A stretch of 64,000 nt of DNA from Aquipseudomonas ullengensis (lineage in GTDB: Bacteria; Pseudomonadota; Gammaproteobacteria; Pseudomonadales; Pseudomonadaceae). The notes under the pieces were generated by a model. It made no database searches. It was not told the DNA's origin and saw only the letters and a program-made list of their open reading frames with translations. The position numbers and the translations under genes are program-made. Below are positions 26,085 to 36,549 of the stretch, in pieces. The stretch covers positions 124,001 through 188,000 of the forward strand of contig NZ_JACJUD010000002.1 of the NCBI RefSeq assembly GCF_014174475.1, given 5' to 3'. Every line of letters begins with the position of its first letter. The first letter of the stretch is position 1.

Positions 26085-27290
26085 TCATCGCAGCAGCTCC
26101 AGCGCTTTATCCAGGGCGCTGAAGAAGCGTTCCAGGTCGGCGCCATCGTTGTACAACCCCAGCGACACGCGGATCGCCCCAGGCAGCCCCAGGCTTTTCA
26201 GCAGCGGCATGGCGCAGTGGTGTCCGGCGCGCACGGCGATGCCCTGTTCACTGAGCAAGTGGGCCAGGTCGGCGCTGTGCACCTCGGCCACGGTGAAGCT
26301 GGCCAGGGCTACCTGTGGCTCGCCGAGCCGGCGGACGCCGTCGCGCACGGCCAGGCCGGCCAGCAGCTTGGCATGCAGGGCGGCCTCGTGGCCGGCGACG
26401 GCCGCTGCGTCCAGGTGCAGCAGGTAATCCAGCGTCGCGCCGAGGGCGATCACGCTGGAGATGGCCGGTGTGCCGGCCTCGAAGCCCAGCGGAGCGGGAC
26501 GAAAGCGCGCCTGCTGGTAGTCGGCGTCGAGCATCATTTCGCCGCCGAACTGCCAGTGCCGCAGCTGCGCCAACGCCGCGCGGCGCCCGTAGAGCAGGCC
26601 GACGCCATCCGGGCCATACAGCTTGTGGCTGGAGCAGACATAGAAATCACAGCCCAGGGCCTGCACATCATGGCGCCCGTGCACCACGCCCTGGGCACCG
26701 TCGATCACGCTCAGGGCGCCGTGGCCCTGGGCCAGGGCGATCAGCTCGCGCACCGGCTGCCAGCGGCCGAGCACGTTGGACAATTGCGCCACCGCCAGCA
26801 CGCGGGTGCGCGGGCCGATCAGTACGGCGGCCTGTTGCAGGTCGATCTGTCCGCTGGCATCCAGCGGCAGTACCACCAGCTTCAACCCGCCCCGCAGCGC
26901 CAGTTGCTGCCAGGGCAGCAGGTTGGCGTGGTGCTCCAGGGCGCTGATGACGATCTCGTCCCCGGGCTGCAGCAGGTGCTCCAGACCGTAGGCCAGCAGG
27001 TTAAGGGACTCGGTGCTGCCGCGGGTGAAGAGAATCTCCTCGCTGCCGGCCGCATTCAGCCAGCGCGCGGCCTGGGTACGACTGTCCTCGAAGGCGCGGG
27101 TGGCGCGCTCGCCCGGCAGGTGCTGGGCACGGTGCACGTTGGCTGCACCGCTGGCGTAGTAGCCCAGCAGGCTGTCGAGCATGGCCTGCGGCTTCTGCGC
27201 AGTGGCGGCGCTGTCCAGGTAGGTCTGGCCTTCGGCGTCGAAGGCCTGGATGCCGGGAAAGTCGGCGCGCCAGGGAGAGATCAGGGACAT
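26085..27290 (-). CDS. csdA: Cysteine desulfurase, CsdA/SufS type
   Basis: The 401-aa PLP enzyme takes sulfur from cysteine as an enzyme-bound persulfide. The PLP lysine is K223 in SSHKLYGPDGVG, and the catalytic cysteine is C359 in RAGHHCAMP, the group II pattern. ALEHHANLLPWQ near residue 118 carries the PLP-stacking His. Its partner csdE is next, and tcdA lies close by, forming the CsdA-CsdE-CsdL set. Confidence 0.92.
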   Translation of the reverse strand: MSLISPWRADFPGIQAFDAEGQTYLDSAATAQKPQAMLDSLLGYYASGAANVHRAQHLPGERATRAFEDSRTQAARWLNAAGSEEILFTRGSTESLNLLAYGLEHLLQPGDEIVISALEHHANLLPWQQLALRGGLKLVVLPLDASGQIDLQQAAVLIGPRTRVLAVAQLSNVLGRWQPVRELIALAQGHGALSVIDGAQGVVHGRHDVQALGCDFYVCSSHKLYGPDGVGLLYGRRAALAQLRHWQFGGEMMLDADYQQARFRPAPLGFEAGTPAISSVIALGATLDYLLHLDAAAVAGHEAALHAKLLAGLAVRDGVRRLGEPQVALASFTVAEVHSADLAHLLSEQGIAVRAGHHCAMPLLKSLGLPGAIRVSLGLYNDGADLERFFSALDKALELLR

Positions 27291-27331
27291 GGGCTACGGC
27301 ACCGCAGGAGATGTGTGCTGAGTATAAATAG

Positions 27332-27357
27332 ACAGGCCGGGCATAAGCCCGGCCTGT
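27332..27357 (-). terminator. Hairpin terminator after dapD
   Basis: The perfect stem ACAGGCCGGGC / GCCCGGCCTGT with loop ATAA lies 17 bases beyond the dapD stop. Leftward it is followed by CTATTTATAC, a weak T-tract. Confidence 0.7.
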
Positions 27358-27373
27358 GGCAACCGCGTAGCGC

Positions 27374-28408
27374 TTAGTTGTGCGCGTGCAGCGCTTCGTT
27401 CAGCTCGATCGCGGTCTTGTTGGTCTTGCACTCCACTGCACCGCTCTGCGAGTTGCGGCGGAACAGCAGGTCCGGCTGGCCAGCCAGGTCGCGGGCCTTG
27501 ACCACCTTGACCAGGTTGTTCTGGTCGTCCAGCAGCGCCACCTTGGTGCCGGCGGTGATGTACAGGCCGGACTCGACGGTGTTGCGGTCGCCCAGCGGGA
27601 TGCCGATACCGGCATTGGCGCCGATCAGGCAGCCTTCGCCGACGCTGATGACGATGTTGCCGCCACCGGACAGGGTGCCCATGGTCGAGCAGCCGCCGCC
27701 CAGGTCGGAACCCTTGCCAACGAATACGCCGGCGGAAACGCGGCCTTCGATCATGCCCGGGCCGGCGGTGCCGCCGTTGAAGTTGACGAAGCCTTCGTGC
27801 ATCACGGTGGTGCCTTCACCGATGTAGGCACCCAGGCGCACGCGGGCGCTGTCGGCGATGCGCACACCGGCCGGCACCACGTAGTCGGTCATTTTCGGGA
27901 ACTTGTCCACCGAGAACACTTCCAGCAGCTCGCCCTTCAGGCGGGCTTCCAGTTGGCGCTCGGCCAGCTCGCCGAGGTCGACGGCGCCCTGGCTGGTCCA
28001 GGCCACGTTCGGCAGCAGCGGGAAGATACCGGTCAGGTTCAGGCCGTGGGGCTTGGCCAGGCGGTGCGACAGCAGGTGCAGCTTGAGGTAGGCCTCGGGG
28101 GTGGAGGTCAGCGCGGCATCGTCGGCCAGCAGGGTGACCACCAGCGGCTTGGTGCTCTCAGCCAGACGGGTGAGCAGGGCTGCCTGGGCACTATCCACGC
28201 CCTTGAGCGCGGCAGCCAGCTCGCTGGCCTGGTTGGTGGTGATGGTGATGGCCTGGTTGCCACCGTTGTAGCCCAATTTGTCGCTAACGGCGGCGACCAG
28301 CTCGGCGGCCGGGTTGAGCAGGGGCTGGGCGTAGAACACTTCCAGCCAGTTACCCTGGCGATTCTGGGTGCCGACACCGAAGGCGATGCTGAAGAGGGTC
28401 GTGGACAT
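27374..28408 (-). CDS. dapD: Tetrahydrodipicolinate N-succinyltransferase
   Basis: This 344-aa left-handed beta-helix acyltransferase is of the long Pseudomonas type. Hexapeptide repeats run through GAYIGEGTTVMHEGFVNF, IEGRVSAGVFVGKGS and GEGCLIGANAGIGIPLGD. It catalyses the succinylation step between DapA/B and DapC. It is the last gene of the map-strand group, 38 bases after the ArsC-like gene. Confidence 0.95.
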   Translation of the reverse strand: MSTTLFSIAFGVGTQNRQGNWLEVFYAQPLLNPAAELVAAVSDKLGYNGGNQAITITTNQASELAAALKGVDSAQAALLTRLAESTKPLVVTLLADDAALTSTPEAYLKLHLLSHRLAKPHGLNLTGIFPLLPNVAWTSQGAVDLGELAERQLEARLKGELLEVFSVDKFPKMTDYVVPAGVRIADSARVRLGAYIGEGTTVMHEGFVNFNGGTAGPGMIEGRVSAGVFVGKGSDLGGGCSTMGTLSGGGNIVISVGEGCLIGANAGIGIPLGDRNTVESGLYITAGTKVALLDDQNNLVKVVKARDLAGQPDLLFRRNSQSGAVECKTNKTAIELNEALHAHN

Positions 28409-28446
28409 GATGATTTCCTTGTTGCGAACGGGGTGGGCGCGCGGCG

Positions 28447-28794
28447 TCAGGCCAGCGCGGCGGAATAGAGTTCAGGCTTGAAACCGACCAGGGTGCGGTT
28501 GCCCAGGTCGAGTACCGGACGCTTGATCATCGACGGCTGCGCGAGCATCAGCTCGATGGCCTTGGCCTGGTCGAGATCGGCTTTCTGTGCGTCGTCGAGT
28601 TTGCGGAAGGTCGTCCCCGCACGGTTGAGGACGATCTCCCAGCCGTGCTCGTCGCACCATTTCTGCAGGTTGGCGCGGTCGATGGCGGAGACTTTGTAGT
28701 CATGGAAGCTGTAGCTCACGCCGTGCTCGTCGAGCCAGGTGCGGGCTTTCTTCATGGTGTCGCAGGCTTTGATGCCGTACAGGGTGATACTCAT
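28447..28794 (-). CDS. ArsC/Spx-like thioredoxin-fold reductase, YffB type
   Basis: The 115-aa protein has a thioredoxin-fold N-terminus with C11 in YGIKACDTMKKARTWL, then the basic RAGTTFRKL segment and the KRPVLDLGNRTLVGF C-terminus. Only one active Cys is present, the YffB/MgsR pattern, so it is unlikely to be a true arsenate reductase and may be a glutathione-linked reductase. It sits between dapC and dapD, a placement seen in other pseudomonads, with unknown meaning. Confidence 0.88.
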   Translation of the reverse strand: MSITLYGIKACDTMKKARTWLDEHGVSYSFHDYKVSAIDRANLQKWCDEHGWEIVLNRAGTTFRKLDDAQKADLDQAKAIELMLAQPSMIKRPVLDLGNRTLVGFKPELYSAALA

Positions 28795-28830
28795 GGTCGT
28801 GATCCTTGAAAACTTACAGTCCTTTGCAAC

Positions 28831-30039
28831 TCACAGGCCTTTGACGAAGGCGCGGATACGCTCGGCCGCTTCGATGCATTCGGCCAAGGGCGCAACCAGG
28901 GCCATGCGCACGCGGCCGGCGCCTGGGCTGACGCCCTCCACTTCGCGCGACAGGTAGGAACCGGGCACCACGGTGACGTGTTCGCGGGCGAACAGTTCAC
29001 GGGTGAAGGTGGCGTCGTCCATGGGTGTCTTGGCCCACAGGTAGAAGCCGCCGTCCGGGCGTTGCACGTCGAGCACGTCGCCGAGGATGGCCAGCACCGC
29101 GTCGAACTTCTCGCGGTACAGGTCACGGTTGGCGCGTACATGCACTTCGTCATTCCAGGCGGCAACGCTGGCCAGCTGGGTTTGGATCGGCATGGCGCAG
29201 CCGTGGTAGGTACGGTACAGCAGGAATGATTTCAGAATATCGGCGTCACCGGCAACGAAGCCCGAGCGCAGGCCCGGCAGGTTGGAACGCTTGGACAGGC
29301 TGTGGAACACCACGCAGCGTTTGAAGTCGCTGCGGCCCAGTTCGGCACAGGCGGTCAGCAGGCCGGCGGGCGGGTTTTGCTCGTCGAAGTACAGCTCGCT
29401 GTAGCACTCGTCGGCGGCGATCACGAAGTCGTACTGGTCGGCCAGGGCGATCAGCTTCTTCAGTTCTTCGACCGGGATCAGGGCACCGGTGGGGTTGCCC
29501 GGAGAGCACAGGAAGAGGATCTGGCAGCGCTTCCAGACGTCAGCCGAGACGGCGACGAAGTCCGGGTTGAAGCCGTTGTCTTCCAGGCATGGCAGGTAGT
29601 GCGGCGTGGCGCCGGCGAGCAGGGCCGCGCCTTCGTAGATCTGGTAGAACGGGTTGGGGCTGACCACCAGGCCGCGCTCTTGTGATGAGTCGGCACGTTG
29701 CACCACGGTCTGGGTGAAGGCGAACAGTGCCTCGCGGGTACCATTGACCGGCAGCACGTGGCGCGCGGCATCCAGCCAACCGGCCGGGACATTGAAGCGG
29801 CGCTCGCACCACTGGGCGATGGCTTCGCGCAGGGCGGGCACGCCGAGGGTGGTCGGGTACACCGCCAACTGATCGAGATTGGCCGTCAGCGCCTCGCCGA
29901 CGAACGCCGGGGAGCGGTGCTTGGGTTCGCCGATCGACAGGGCGATCGGGCGTTTGGCCGCATCCGGGGTGGCGCCGGCGAGCAGGCCGCGCAGTTTCTC
30001 GAAGGGGTAGGGCTGCAGCTGGGTCAGGGCGTGGTTCAT
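28831..30039 (-). CDS. dapC: Succinyldiaminopimelate transaminase
   Basis: The 402-aa fold-type I aminotransferase converts N-succinyl-2-amino-6-ketopimelate to succinyl-DAP. Seen are the SPNPFYQIYEG stretch, LFLCSPGNPTGA, AADECYSELYFD with the PLP Asp, and the Schiff-base lysine in FHSLSKRSNLPGLRSGF. It lies between glnD and dapD, and dapD acts one step earlier. A short 48-base gap separates it from glnD. Confidence 0.92.
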   Translation of the reverse strand: MNHALTQLQPYPFEKLRGLLAGATPDAAKRPIALSIGEPKHRSPAFVGEALTANLDQLAVYPTTLGVPALREAIAQWCERRFNVPAGWLDAARHVLPVNGTREALFAFTQTVVQRADSSQERGLVVSPNPFYQIYEGAALLAGATPHYLPCLEDNGFNPDFVAVSADVWKRCQILFLCSPGNPTGALIPVEELKKLIALADQYDFVIAADECYSELYFDEQNPPAGLLTACAELGRSDFKRCVVFHSLSKRSNLPGLRSGFVAGDADILKSFLLYRTYHGCAMPIQTQLASVAAWNDEVHVRANRDLYREKFDAVLAILGDVLDVQRPDGGFYLWAKTPMDDATFTRELFAREHVTVVPGSYLSREVEGVSPGAGRVRMALVAPLAECIEAAERIRAFVKGL

Positions 30040-30087
30040 AACGTCTCTTTGCGCATGCGAGCCGGGCGGCGCGAGGCCCGGCCGGGT

Positions 30088-32790
30088 TCAAATACTGATT
30101 GAGCTGAGGCTGACGGTCTCGCCGTTGGCTTGCGACAGCTGCTGGCCGATGGCCTCCTGCAGGCGGGCACACAGCTCGGGGTCGGACAGCGGCTGGTTAT
30201 TGGCGTCGGTGATGAAGAACACGTCTTCCACCCGCTCGCCGAGCGTGGCGATCTTGGCGTTCTGCAGCGACAGGTCGAAATCCAGGAAGATCTTGCCGAT
30301 CCGCGCCAGCAGGCCCGGGCGGTCCGGGGCGGTCAGCTCGATCACCGTCACCGGGCGCTGGGCATCGTTGTGGATGCTCACCTGCGGGGCGAAGGCGAAG
30401 TGCTTGAGCTGGCGCGGCACGCGGCGCTGGATGATGTTCGGGTAGTCGTCCGGGTTCTTCAGGGCGCTGATCAGGCCATCGCGGATCTGCTTGATGCGCG
30501 CTGGGTTGTCGCCGATGCGCCCGCCGTCGGCATCCAGGACGATGTAGGTGTCGAGGGTGAACTGGCTGGTGGAGGTGATCACCCGGGCGTCATGGATGTT
30601 CAGGTTGAGCTGGTCCATGGCGGCCACGGTCACGGCGAAGAAGTCGTGTTGGTCCGGGGCGTAGATGAAGATCTGGGTCGCACCCTCGAACTCGCGCTGG
30701 GCGGTTTCCTTGATCAGCACCAGCGGGTCGTTGCCGGCCGGGTGCTGGAGGATGGCCTCGGTGTGCCAGGCCACGTCGGCGGCGGTGTGGCGCAGGAAGT
30801 AGTCGTCGCCGAGCTGGCTCCACAGTTGCTCGGCGTCGTCCTGGTCGATGCCGCCGCGCACGAGGATGTCGATGGCCGACGTCTGCGTCTGGCGAATCTG
30901 CTCCTCGCGGTCCAGCGGGTTCTCCAGGCCGCGGCGCAGGGCGCGCTTGGTCTCGGTGTAGAGCTGGCGCAGCAGGCTGGCGCGCCAGGAGTTCCACAGG
31001 CTGGGGTTGGTGGCGTTGATGTCGGCCACGGTCAGCACATAGAGGTAGTCGAGGCGGGTCTGGTCGCCGACCAGTTGGGCGAAGTCGAAGATCACCTGCG
31101 GGTCGGAGAGGTCCTTGCGCTGGGCGGTGGTCGACATCACCAGGTGCTGCTGCACCAGCCAGACGATCAGGCGCGAGTCCCAGTTGGGCAGCTGGTGGCG
31201 CACGCAGAAGGCTTCGGCATCCACCGCGCCGAGGGCGGAATGGTCACCGCCGCGGCCCTTGCCGATGTCGTGGTAGAGCCCGGCGAGGTAGATCAGTTCG
31301 GGCTTGGGCAGCTTGTCGATGACCTTGCTGGCCAGCGGGAATTTCTCTGCCAGCTCCGGCCACTTGAGTTTGCGCAGGTGTTTGATCAGGTTCAGCGTGT
31401 GCGCATCGACCGTATAGATGTGGAACAGGTCGTGCTGCATCTGCCCGACGATGTCACCGAACTCCGGCAGGTAGCGGCCGAGGATGCCGTAGCGGTTCAT
31501 TCGCCGCAGGTTGCGGTGGATGCCCTGGGGCGACTTGAACAGTTCGATGAACAGGCTGGTGTTGCGGATGTCGCGGCGGAAGTCGTCGTCGATCAGGTGA
31601 CGGCTGTCGCGCAGCAGGCGGATGGTGTCGGCGCGCACGCCTTGCACTTCCGGGTGCTGGGCCATCAATACGAAGACTTCGAGGATGGCGAACGGGGTGC
31701 GCTTGAACACCCCGGGGCTGGTCACTTCGAGGTAGCCGTCACGGATCTGGAAGCGGCTGTTCAGCGGTTGTGCCGGGCCGGTTTCGCCGGCGCGCAGGAT
31801 GACTTCGACGAAGTGCTGGTTGATCAGGTCGGACAGCTCGGCGACGCCCATGACCACGCGGTAGTACTTCTGCATGAAGCGTTCGACGGCCATCTTGCCT
31901 TCGCCGTCCTCGAAGCCGAGCATGGCGGCGATCTTGCGCTGGTAGTCGAACAGCAGGCGGTCTTCGGCGCGGCCGGCGAGCATGTGCAGGGCGTAGCGCA
32001 CCTTCCACAGGAAGTCCTGGCTGGAAGCGAGCATGTTGTACTCGCTGTCGACCAGGAAGCCTTCCTTGACCAGCGAATGCAGGTTGAGGCTGCCGAACTG
32101 GCGGCGCGCTACCCAGAGCACGGTCTGGATGTCGCGCAGGCCGCCGGGCGAGCCTTTGACGTTGGGTTCGAGGTTGTACTCGGTGTCGTTGTACTTGGCG
32201 TGGCGGGCCTTGGCCTCCTTGCGCTTGGCCAGGAAGAAGTCCTTGCTCGGCCACATGCGTTCGCTGGCGGTGACGTCCTGCATGCGCTGGCGCAGGCGCT
32301 CGGGGCCGGCGATGGTGCGGCTCTCCATCAGGTTGGTGATCACCGTCAGGTCGGCGCGGGCCTCTTCGGCGCATTCGTCCACCGAGCGTACGCTCTGGCC
32401 AACTTCCAGGCCGATGTCCCAGAGCAGGGTGAGGAAGCCCTCGATGGGTGTGCGAAAGACTTCGTGGTCGGCGCTGTCGAGCAGGATCAGCAGGTCGATG
32501 TCGGAGTTGGGGTGCAGCTCGCCACGGCCATAACCGCCGACGGCCAGCAGGGCGATATCGGCGTCTTCGCTCCAGTCGAAGCGCTTCCAGGCTTCGTGCA
32601 GGACCTGGTCGACGAACCAGGCGCGGTCTTCGATCAGGCGGCGAATGTCGCGTCCTTCGCGGAAACGCCCGTCGAGCACCTCGCGGGCCTGTTTCAGGGC
32701 TTTCTTGAAGGCGGCGATGGGGCTGGACTTGAGCGCCAGTTCCGCCTGGAACTGGCCGCGATCAAACAACTCCGGGTCCATCTGCGGCAT
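30088..32790 (-). CDS. glnD: PII uridylyltransferase / uridylyl-removing enzyme
   Basis: The 900-aa nitrogen sensor modifies PII according to glutamine level. The nucleotidyltransferase motif [15 protein letters not shown] has metal aspartates D97 and D99. An HD domain ([13 protein letters not shown]) removes UMP. Two C-terminal ACT domains ([12 protein letters not shown]... and [17 protein letters not shown]) sense glutamine. The length is full. It begins 23 bases after the map stop on the same strand. Confidence 0.97.
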   Translation of the reverse strand: MPQMDPELFDRGQFQAELALKSSPIAAFKKALKQAREVLDGRFREGRDIRRLIEDRAWFVDQVLHEAWKRFDWSEDADIALLAVGGYGRGELHPNSDIDLLILLDSADHEVFRTPIEGFLTLLWDIGLEVGQSVRSVDECAEEARADLTVITNLMESRTIAGPERLRQRMQDVTASERMWPSKDFFLAKRKEAKARHAKYNDTEYNLEPNVKGSPGGLRDIQTVLWVARRQFGSLNLHSLVKEGFLVDSEYNMLASSQDFLWKVRYALHMLAGRAEDRLLFDYQRKIAAMLGFEDGEGKMAVERFMQKYYRVVMGVAELSDLINQHFVEVILRAGETGPAQPLNSRFQIRDGYLEVTSPGVFKRTPFAILEVFVLMAQHPEVQGVRADTIRLLRDSRHLIDDDFRRDIRNTSLFIELFKSPQGIHRNLRRMNRYGILGRYLPEFGDIVGQMQHDLFHIYTVDAHTLNLIKHLRKLKWPELAEKFPLASKVIDKLPKPELIYLAGLYHDIGKGRGGDHSALGAVDAEAFCVRHQLPNWDSRLIVWLVQQHLVMSTTAQRKDLSDPQVIFDFAQLVGDQTRLDYLYVLTVADINATNPSLWNSWRASLLRQLYTETKRALRRGLENPLDREEQIRQTQTSAIDILVRGGIDQDDAEQLWSQLGDDYFLRHTAADVAWHTEAILQHPAGNDPLVLIKETAQREFEGATQIFIYAPDQHDFFAVTVAAMDQLNLNIHDARVITSTSQFTLDTYIVLDADGGRIGDNPARIKQIRDGLISALKNPDDYPNIIQRRVPRQLKHFAFAPQVSIHNDAQRPVTVIELTAPDRPGLLARIGKIFLDFDLSLQNAKIATLGERVEDVFFITDANNQPLSDPELCARLQEAIGQQLSQANGETVSLSSISI

Positions 32791-32813
32791 GCGTGCCTAC
32801 CTTATATAAATGC

Positions 32814-33614
32814 TCAGGCGGAGGTGCGCGGCAGGGTGTCGTCGCTGCGCAGGGTGAGGATCTCGTAACCGTCGGCGGTCACCAGCACGGTGTGCTCCCA
32901 CTGGGCGGAGAGCTTGCGGTCCTTGGTGATGGCGGTCCAGCCGTCGCCGAGCAGGCGGGTTTCCGGGCGCCCCTGGTTGATCATCGGCTCGATGGTGAAG
33001 GTCATGCCTTCCTTGAGCTCGAAGCCAGTGCCGGCACGGCCGTAGTGCAGGACCTGCGGTTCTTCGTGGAACACCGCGCCGATGCCATGGCCGCAGTATT
33101 CGCGAACCACGCTGAAACCCTGTTTCTCGGCATGTTTCTGGATCACTTCGCCGATATCGCCCAGGCGCGCGCCCGGCTTGACCAGCTGGATGCCTTTATA
33201 CATGCACTCCTGGGTGACCTGGGCCAGCTTGACTGCCCATTCGGCGACCTTGCCGACCATGAACATCTTGCTGGTGTCGCCGTGGTAGCCGTCCTTGATC
33301 ACGGTGACGTCGATGTTCAACACGTCGCCGTCTTTCAGCGGCTTCTCGTTGGGGATGCCGTGGCAGACAACATGGTTGATCGAGGTGCACACCGATTTGG
33401 GGAAACCCGGGCGGCCTGGCGCGGCGCCATAGTTGAGTGGCGCCGGGATGGCCTTCTGCACGTTGACGATATAGTCGTGGCAGATGCGGTCGAGCTCTTC
33501 GGTAGTGACACCGGGCTTGACGTGTTCACCGATCATCTCCAGCACTTCGGCGGCCAGACGGCCGGCCACGCGCATCTTTTCGATTTCGGCGGGAGTCTTG
33601 ATGGTCACGGTCAT
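32814..33614 (-). CDS. map: Methionine aminopeptidase, type I
   Basis: The 266-aa dinuclear-metal protease removes the first Met from new proteins. Metal ligands are seen in NIDVTVIKDGYHGD, the GHGIG region and FTIEPMI. ATG 33614 (MTVTIKTPAEIEKMR) is chosen over an upstream in-frame ATG for its GAGAGA site and family start. It is divergent from rpsB, as usual in proteobacteria. Confidence 0.95.
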   Translation of the reverse strand: MTVTIKTPAEIEKMRVAGRLAAEVLEMIGEHVKPGVTTEELDRICHDYIVNVQKAIPAPLNYGAAPGRPGFPKSVCTSINHVVCHGIPNEKPLKDGDVLNIDVTVIKDGYHGDTSKMFMVGKVAEWAVKLAQVTQECMYKGIQLVKPGARLGDIGEVIQKHAEKQGFSVVREYCGHGIGAVFHEEPQVLHYGRAGTGFELKEGMTFTIEPMINQGRPETRLLGDGWTAITKDRKLSAQWEHTVLVTADGYEILTLRSDDTLPRTSA

Positions 33615-33664
33615 GCGGTCTCTCTCGGCGCCAGTGGCGCAAGGCAAAATCAGGGAAGAGGGCG

Positions 33665-33673
33665 ATTCTAGCA
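33665..33673 (-). promoter_or_regulatory. map promoter, extended -10
   Basis: Leftward TGC-TAGAAT is an extended -10 about 50 bases upstream of map. No -35 is required in such promoters, and none is seen. Confidence 0.5.
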
Positions 33674-33758
33674 GAAAGCCGACCCGTGGCGGCAGGGCGC
33701 CGGGGCAGGTGCGCGGGTTTTGCAGGTGTCACTCACGCTAGCTCGGTGGGCGATTGTG

Positions 33759-33767
33759 TGATATAAA
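33759..33767 (+). promoter_or_regulatory. rpsB promoter, extended -10
   Basis: TGA-TATAAA at 33759-33767 is an extended -10 that would start transcription near 33774, just before the structured S2 leader. Confidence 0.6.
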
Positions 33768-33775
33768 ATGCGCCG

Positions 33776-33899
33776 CTTTACGGGCTGTGTGTCCGTGAAG
33801 CACTAAACCCGCACACGTATCGACACGTTATCCTGGGTGCCCGCAAGGGTTGGATAGCGGGATACGTGGAGGCCTAACCCGACTTATCAAGGAACTATC
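33776..33899 (+). ncRNA. rpsB leader, S2 autoregulatory (t44-like) element
   Basis: The 124-base leader folds around an 8-bp stem, CACGTATC (33814-33821) with GATACGTG (33861-33868). Inside it TTATCC (33828-33833) pairs with GGATAG (33852-33857). A pseudoknot is possible between GGGTT (33847-33851) and AACCC (33876-33880). The ACGTGGAGGCCTAACCC region resembles the E. coli rpsB leader where S2 represses rpsB-tsf. Family assignment is by recall; the pairings are seen directly. Confidence 0.72.
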
Positions 33900-34640
33900 A
33901 TGTCCCAAGTCAATATGCGCGATATGCTGAAGGCCGGTGTGCACTTCGGCCACCAGACCCGTTACTGGAACCCGAAAATGGGCAAGTTCATTTTCGGCGC
34001 GCGCAACAAGATCCACATCATCAACCTTGAAAAAACCCTGCCGATGTTCAACGACGCTCTGTCGTTCGTTGAGAAGCTGGCTTCGGGCAAAAACAAGATT
34101 TTGTTCGTCGGCACCAAGCGTTCCGCTGGCAAGATCGTTGCTGAAGAAGCAGCACGTTGCGGTTCGCCGTACGTCGATCATCGCTGGTTGGGCGGCATGC
34201 TGACCAACTACAAAACCATTCGCGCCTCGATCAAGCGTCTGCGCGACCTGGAAATCCAATCCCAGGACGGTACCTTCACCAAGCTGACCAAGAAAGAAGC
34301 GCTGATGCGCACCCGTGATCTGGAAAAACTGGATCGCAGCCTGGGTGGTATCAAGGACATGGGCGGTCTGCCGGACGCTCTGTTCGTAATCGACGTTGAC
34401 CACGAGCGCATTGCTATCACCGAAGCCAACAAACTGGGTATCCCGGTTATCGGCATCGTCGATACCAACAGCAGCCCGGAAGGCGTTGACTACATCATCC
34501 CAGGTAACGACGACGCCATCCGCGCCATCCAGCTGTACATGGGTGCCATGGCCGACGCGGTTATCCGTGGTCGCGGCAATGCCGCTGGCGGCACCGACGA
34601 GTTCGTCGAAGAAGCTGCCTCCGAGGCCAGCGAAGGCTGA
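33900..34640 (+). CDS. rpsB: 30S ribosomal protein S2
   Basis: The 246-aa protein begins [27 protein letters not shown], the S2 signature, and carries [14 protein letters not shown] and [15 protein letters not shown]. The S2 leader precedes it, AAGGA lies before the ATG, and tsf follows after a hairpin terminator. Codon choice is strongly biased (AAA/GAA, GTT), as in highly expressed genes. Confidence 0.98.
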   Translation: MSQVNMRDMLKAGVHFGHQTRYWNPKMGKFIFGARNKIHIINLEKTLPMFNDALSFVEKLASGKNKILFVGTKRSAGKIVAEEAARCGSPYVDHRWLGGMLTNYKTIRASIKRLRDLEIQSQDGTFTKLTKKEALMRTRDLEKLDRSLGGIKDMGGLPDALFVIDVDHERIAITEANKLGIPVIGIVDTNSSPEGVDYIIPGNDDAIRAIQLYMGAMADAVIRGRGNAAGGTDEFVEEAASEASEG

Positions 34641-34671
34641 TAGCGGGCGACTAACGTCACCCGTTGCGCAA

Positions 34672-34695
34672 GAAGGGGGCTAGGCCCCCTTTTTG
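34672..34695 (+). terminator. rpsB-tsf intergenic terminator/attenuator
   Basis: AAGGGGGC-TAG-GCCCCCTT followed by TTTT lies between rpsB and tsf. It probably lets part of transcription stop so S2 and EF-Ts levels can differ. Confidence 0.8.
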
Positions 34696-34762
34696 CCACT
34701 TACGAATTTGTACCCGGTATCCGGGTTGATTGGTTGACTACCGATTCAAGAGGATAAAGAAC

Positions 34763-35629
34763 ATGGCAGAAATTACTGCAGCCCTGGTTAAAGAACTGCG
34801 TGAGCGTACTGGCGAAGGCATGATGGATTGCAAAAAGGCCTTGACCAAGGCCGGCGGCGACATCGAAAAAGCCATTGACGACATGCGTGCTTCGGGCGCC
34901 ATCAAGGCCGCCAAAAAGGCTGGCAACATTGCCGCCGAAGGCGCCATCGCCATCAAGGACGACGGCAAGTCCGCCGTTCTGCTGGAAGTTAACTCGCAGA
35001 CCGACTTCCTGGCTCTGCAAGACGACTTCAAAGCCTTCGTGGCTGCCAGCGTCGACCAAGCCTTCGCTGACAAACTGACCACTGTTGAGCCGCTGATCGA
35101 AGCCCGTGAAGCTGATCGCCTGGTTCTGGTTGGCAAGACCGGTGAAAACGTCAACATCCGCCGTCTGGCGCGTATTGAAGGCGACGTACTGGGTTCCTAC
35201 CTGCACGGCAACAAGATTGGCGTAGTCGTGTCCCTGAAAGGCGGCACCGTCGAGCTGGCCAAAGACATCGCCATGCACGTAGCGGCCAGCAACCCTGAGT
35301 TCCTGCTGCCGACCCAAGTCTCCCCAGAGGCCATCGAGCGCGAGAAAAACGTGTTCCTGTCCCTCAACGAAGACAAGATGAAGGGCAAGCCGGCTGAAAT
35401 CGTCGAGAAGATGATTGCTGGCCGTATCAGCAAGTTCCTGGCTGAAGCCAGCCTGGTTGAGCAGGCTTTCGTCAAGGATCCGGAAATCACCGTTGGTGCT
35501 CTGGCCAAGAAAGCCGGTGCTGAAATCGTTTCCTTCACCCGCTTCGCGGTCGGTGAAGGCATCGAGAAGCCGGTCGACAACTTCGCTGACGAAGTTGCTG
35601 CTCAAGTGGCTGCCGCCAGCAAGCAGTAA
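34763..35629 (+). CDS. tsf: Elongation factor Ts
   Basis: The 288-aa protein recharges EF-Tu. The N-terminal UBA-like domain contains [15 protein letters not shown]. The core has [13 protein letters not shown] with the conserved TDF that enters EF-Tu. ATG 34763 ([13 protein letters not shown]) is preferred to an upstream start at 34730 because of AGAGGA and family start. Confidence 0.97.
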   Translation: MAEITAALVKELRERTGEGMMDCKKALTKAGGDIEKAIDDMRASGAIKAAKKAGNIAAEGAIAIKDDGKSAVLLEVNSQTDFLALQDDFKAFVAASVDQAFADKLTTVEPLIEAREADRLVLVGKTGENVNIRRLARIEGDVLGSYLHGNKIGVVVSLKGGTVELAKDIAMHVAASNPEFLLPTQVSPEAIEREKNVFLSLNEDKMKGKPAEIVEKMIAGRISKFLAEASLVEQAFVKDPEITVGALAKKAGAEIVSFTRFAVGEGIEKPVDNFADEVAAQVAAASKQ

Positions 35630-35652
35630 GACGGTTCTACACTGTCGTACCG

Positions 35653-35686
35653 AAGAGGCTGCCCGCTTATGCGTGCAGCCTCTTTT
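35653..35686 (+). terminator. tsf terminator
   Basis: AAGAGGCTGC (35653-35662) pairs with GCAGCCTCTT (35675-35684), then TTTT. It ends the rpsB-tsf message before pyrH. Confidence 0.85.
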
Positions 35687-35805
35687 GCAAAGCGCGAGGC
35701 ATTATTGCCAGCGCTGCACCAATTCACCGGGCAGTGGTCTGACTGCCGGGTAAAATACGAAGCCCTAGGCTTCGACTAGAAAACAACGCCGCAGGAGAGA
35801 TACGC

Positions 35806-36549
35806 ATGGCTCAGCAGGTGAGTGGTCGCCAACCTCGCTATAAACGCATTCTGCTCAAACTTAGCGGCGAAGCCCTGATGGGCTCGGAAGACTTCGGTAT
35901 CGATCCCAAGGTGCTGGATCGCATGGCGCTGGAAGTCGGCCAGCTGGTCGGTATCGGCGTACAGGTCGGTCTGGTTATCGGCGGTGGCAACCTGTTCCGT
36001 GGCGCGGCATTGTCCGCCGCCGGGATGGACCGGGTTACCGGTGACCACATGGGTATGCTGGCCACCGTGATGAACGCCCTGGCCATGCGCGACGCCCTGG
36101 AGCGCTCGAACATCCCGGCCATCGTCATGTCGGCGATTTCCATGGTCGGTGTGACCGATCACTACGATCGACGCAAGGCCATGCGCCACCTGAAGACCGG
36201 TGAAGTGGTGATTTTCGCTGCGGGCACTGGCAATCCGTTCTTCACCACCGACTCTGCCGCCTGCCTGCGCGCCATCGAGATCGACGCCGATATCGTACTC
36301 AAGGCCACCAAGGTCGATGGCGTGTACACTGCCGATCCTTTCAAAGATCCCAATGCCGAGAAGTTCGAGCGCCTGACCTATGACGAGGTGCTTGATCGCA
36401 AGCTTGGGGTGATGGACCTGACGGCGATCTGCCTGTGTCGCGATCACCAGATGCCGTTGCGGGTTTTCAACATGAACAAGCCCGGCGCCCTGCTGAATAT
36501 CGTGGTGGGTGGCGCTGAAGGCACGCTGATCGAGGAGAATGCACAATGA
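35806..36549 (+). CDS. pyrH: UMP kinase
   Basis: This 247-aa amino-acid-kinase-fold enzyme phosphorylates UMP. Motifs seen are [20 protein letters not shown] and [15 protein letters not shown] [22 protein letters not shown] lies upstream of the ATG. The frr start overlaps its stop by 4 bases. Confidence 0.97.
   Translation: MAQQVSGRQPRYKRILLKLSGEALMGSEDFGIDPKVLDRMALEVGQLVGIGVQVGLVIGGGNLFRGAALSAAGMDRVTGDHMGMLATVMNALAMRDALERSNIPAIVMSAISMVGVTDHYDRRKAMRHLKTGEVVIFAAGTGNPFFTTDSAACLRAIEIDADIVLKATKVDGVYTADPFKDPNAEKFERLTYDEVLDRKLGVMDLTAICLCRDHQMPLRVFNMNKPGALLNIVVGGAEGTLIEENAQ

Noticed and set aside
30130..32868. 912-codon plus-strand frame opposite glnD
   Set aside because: Antisense shadow of a gene with full domain content; no domain of its own.
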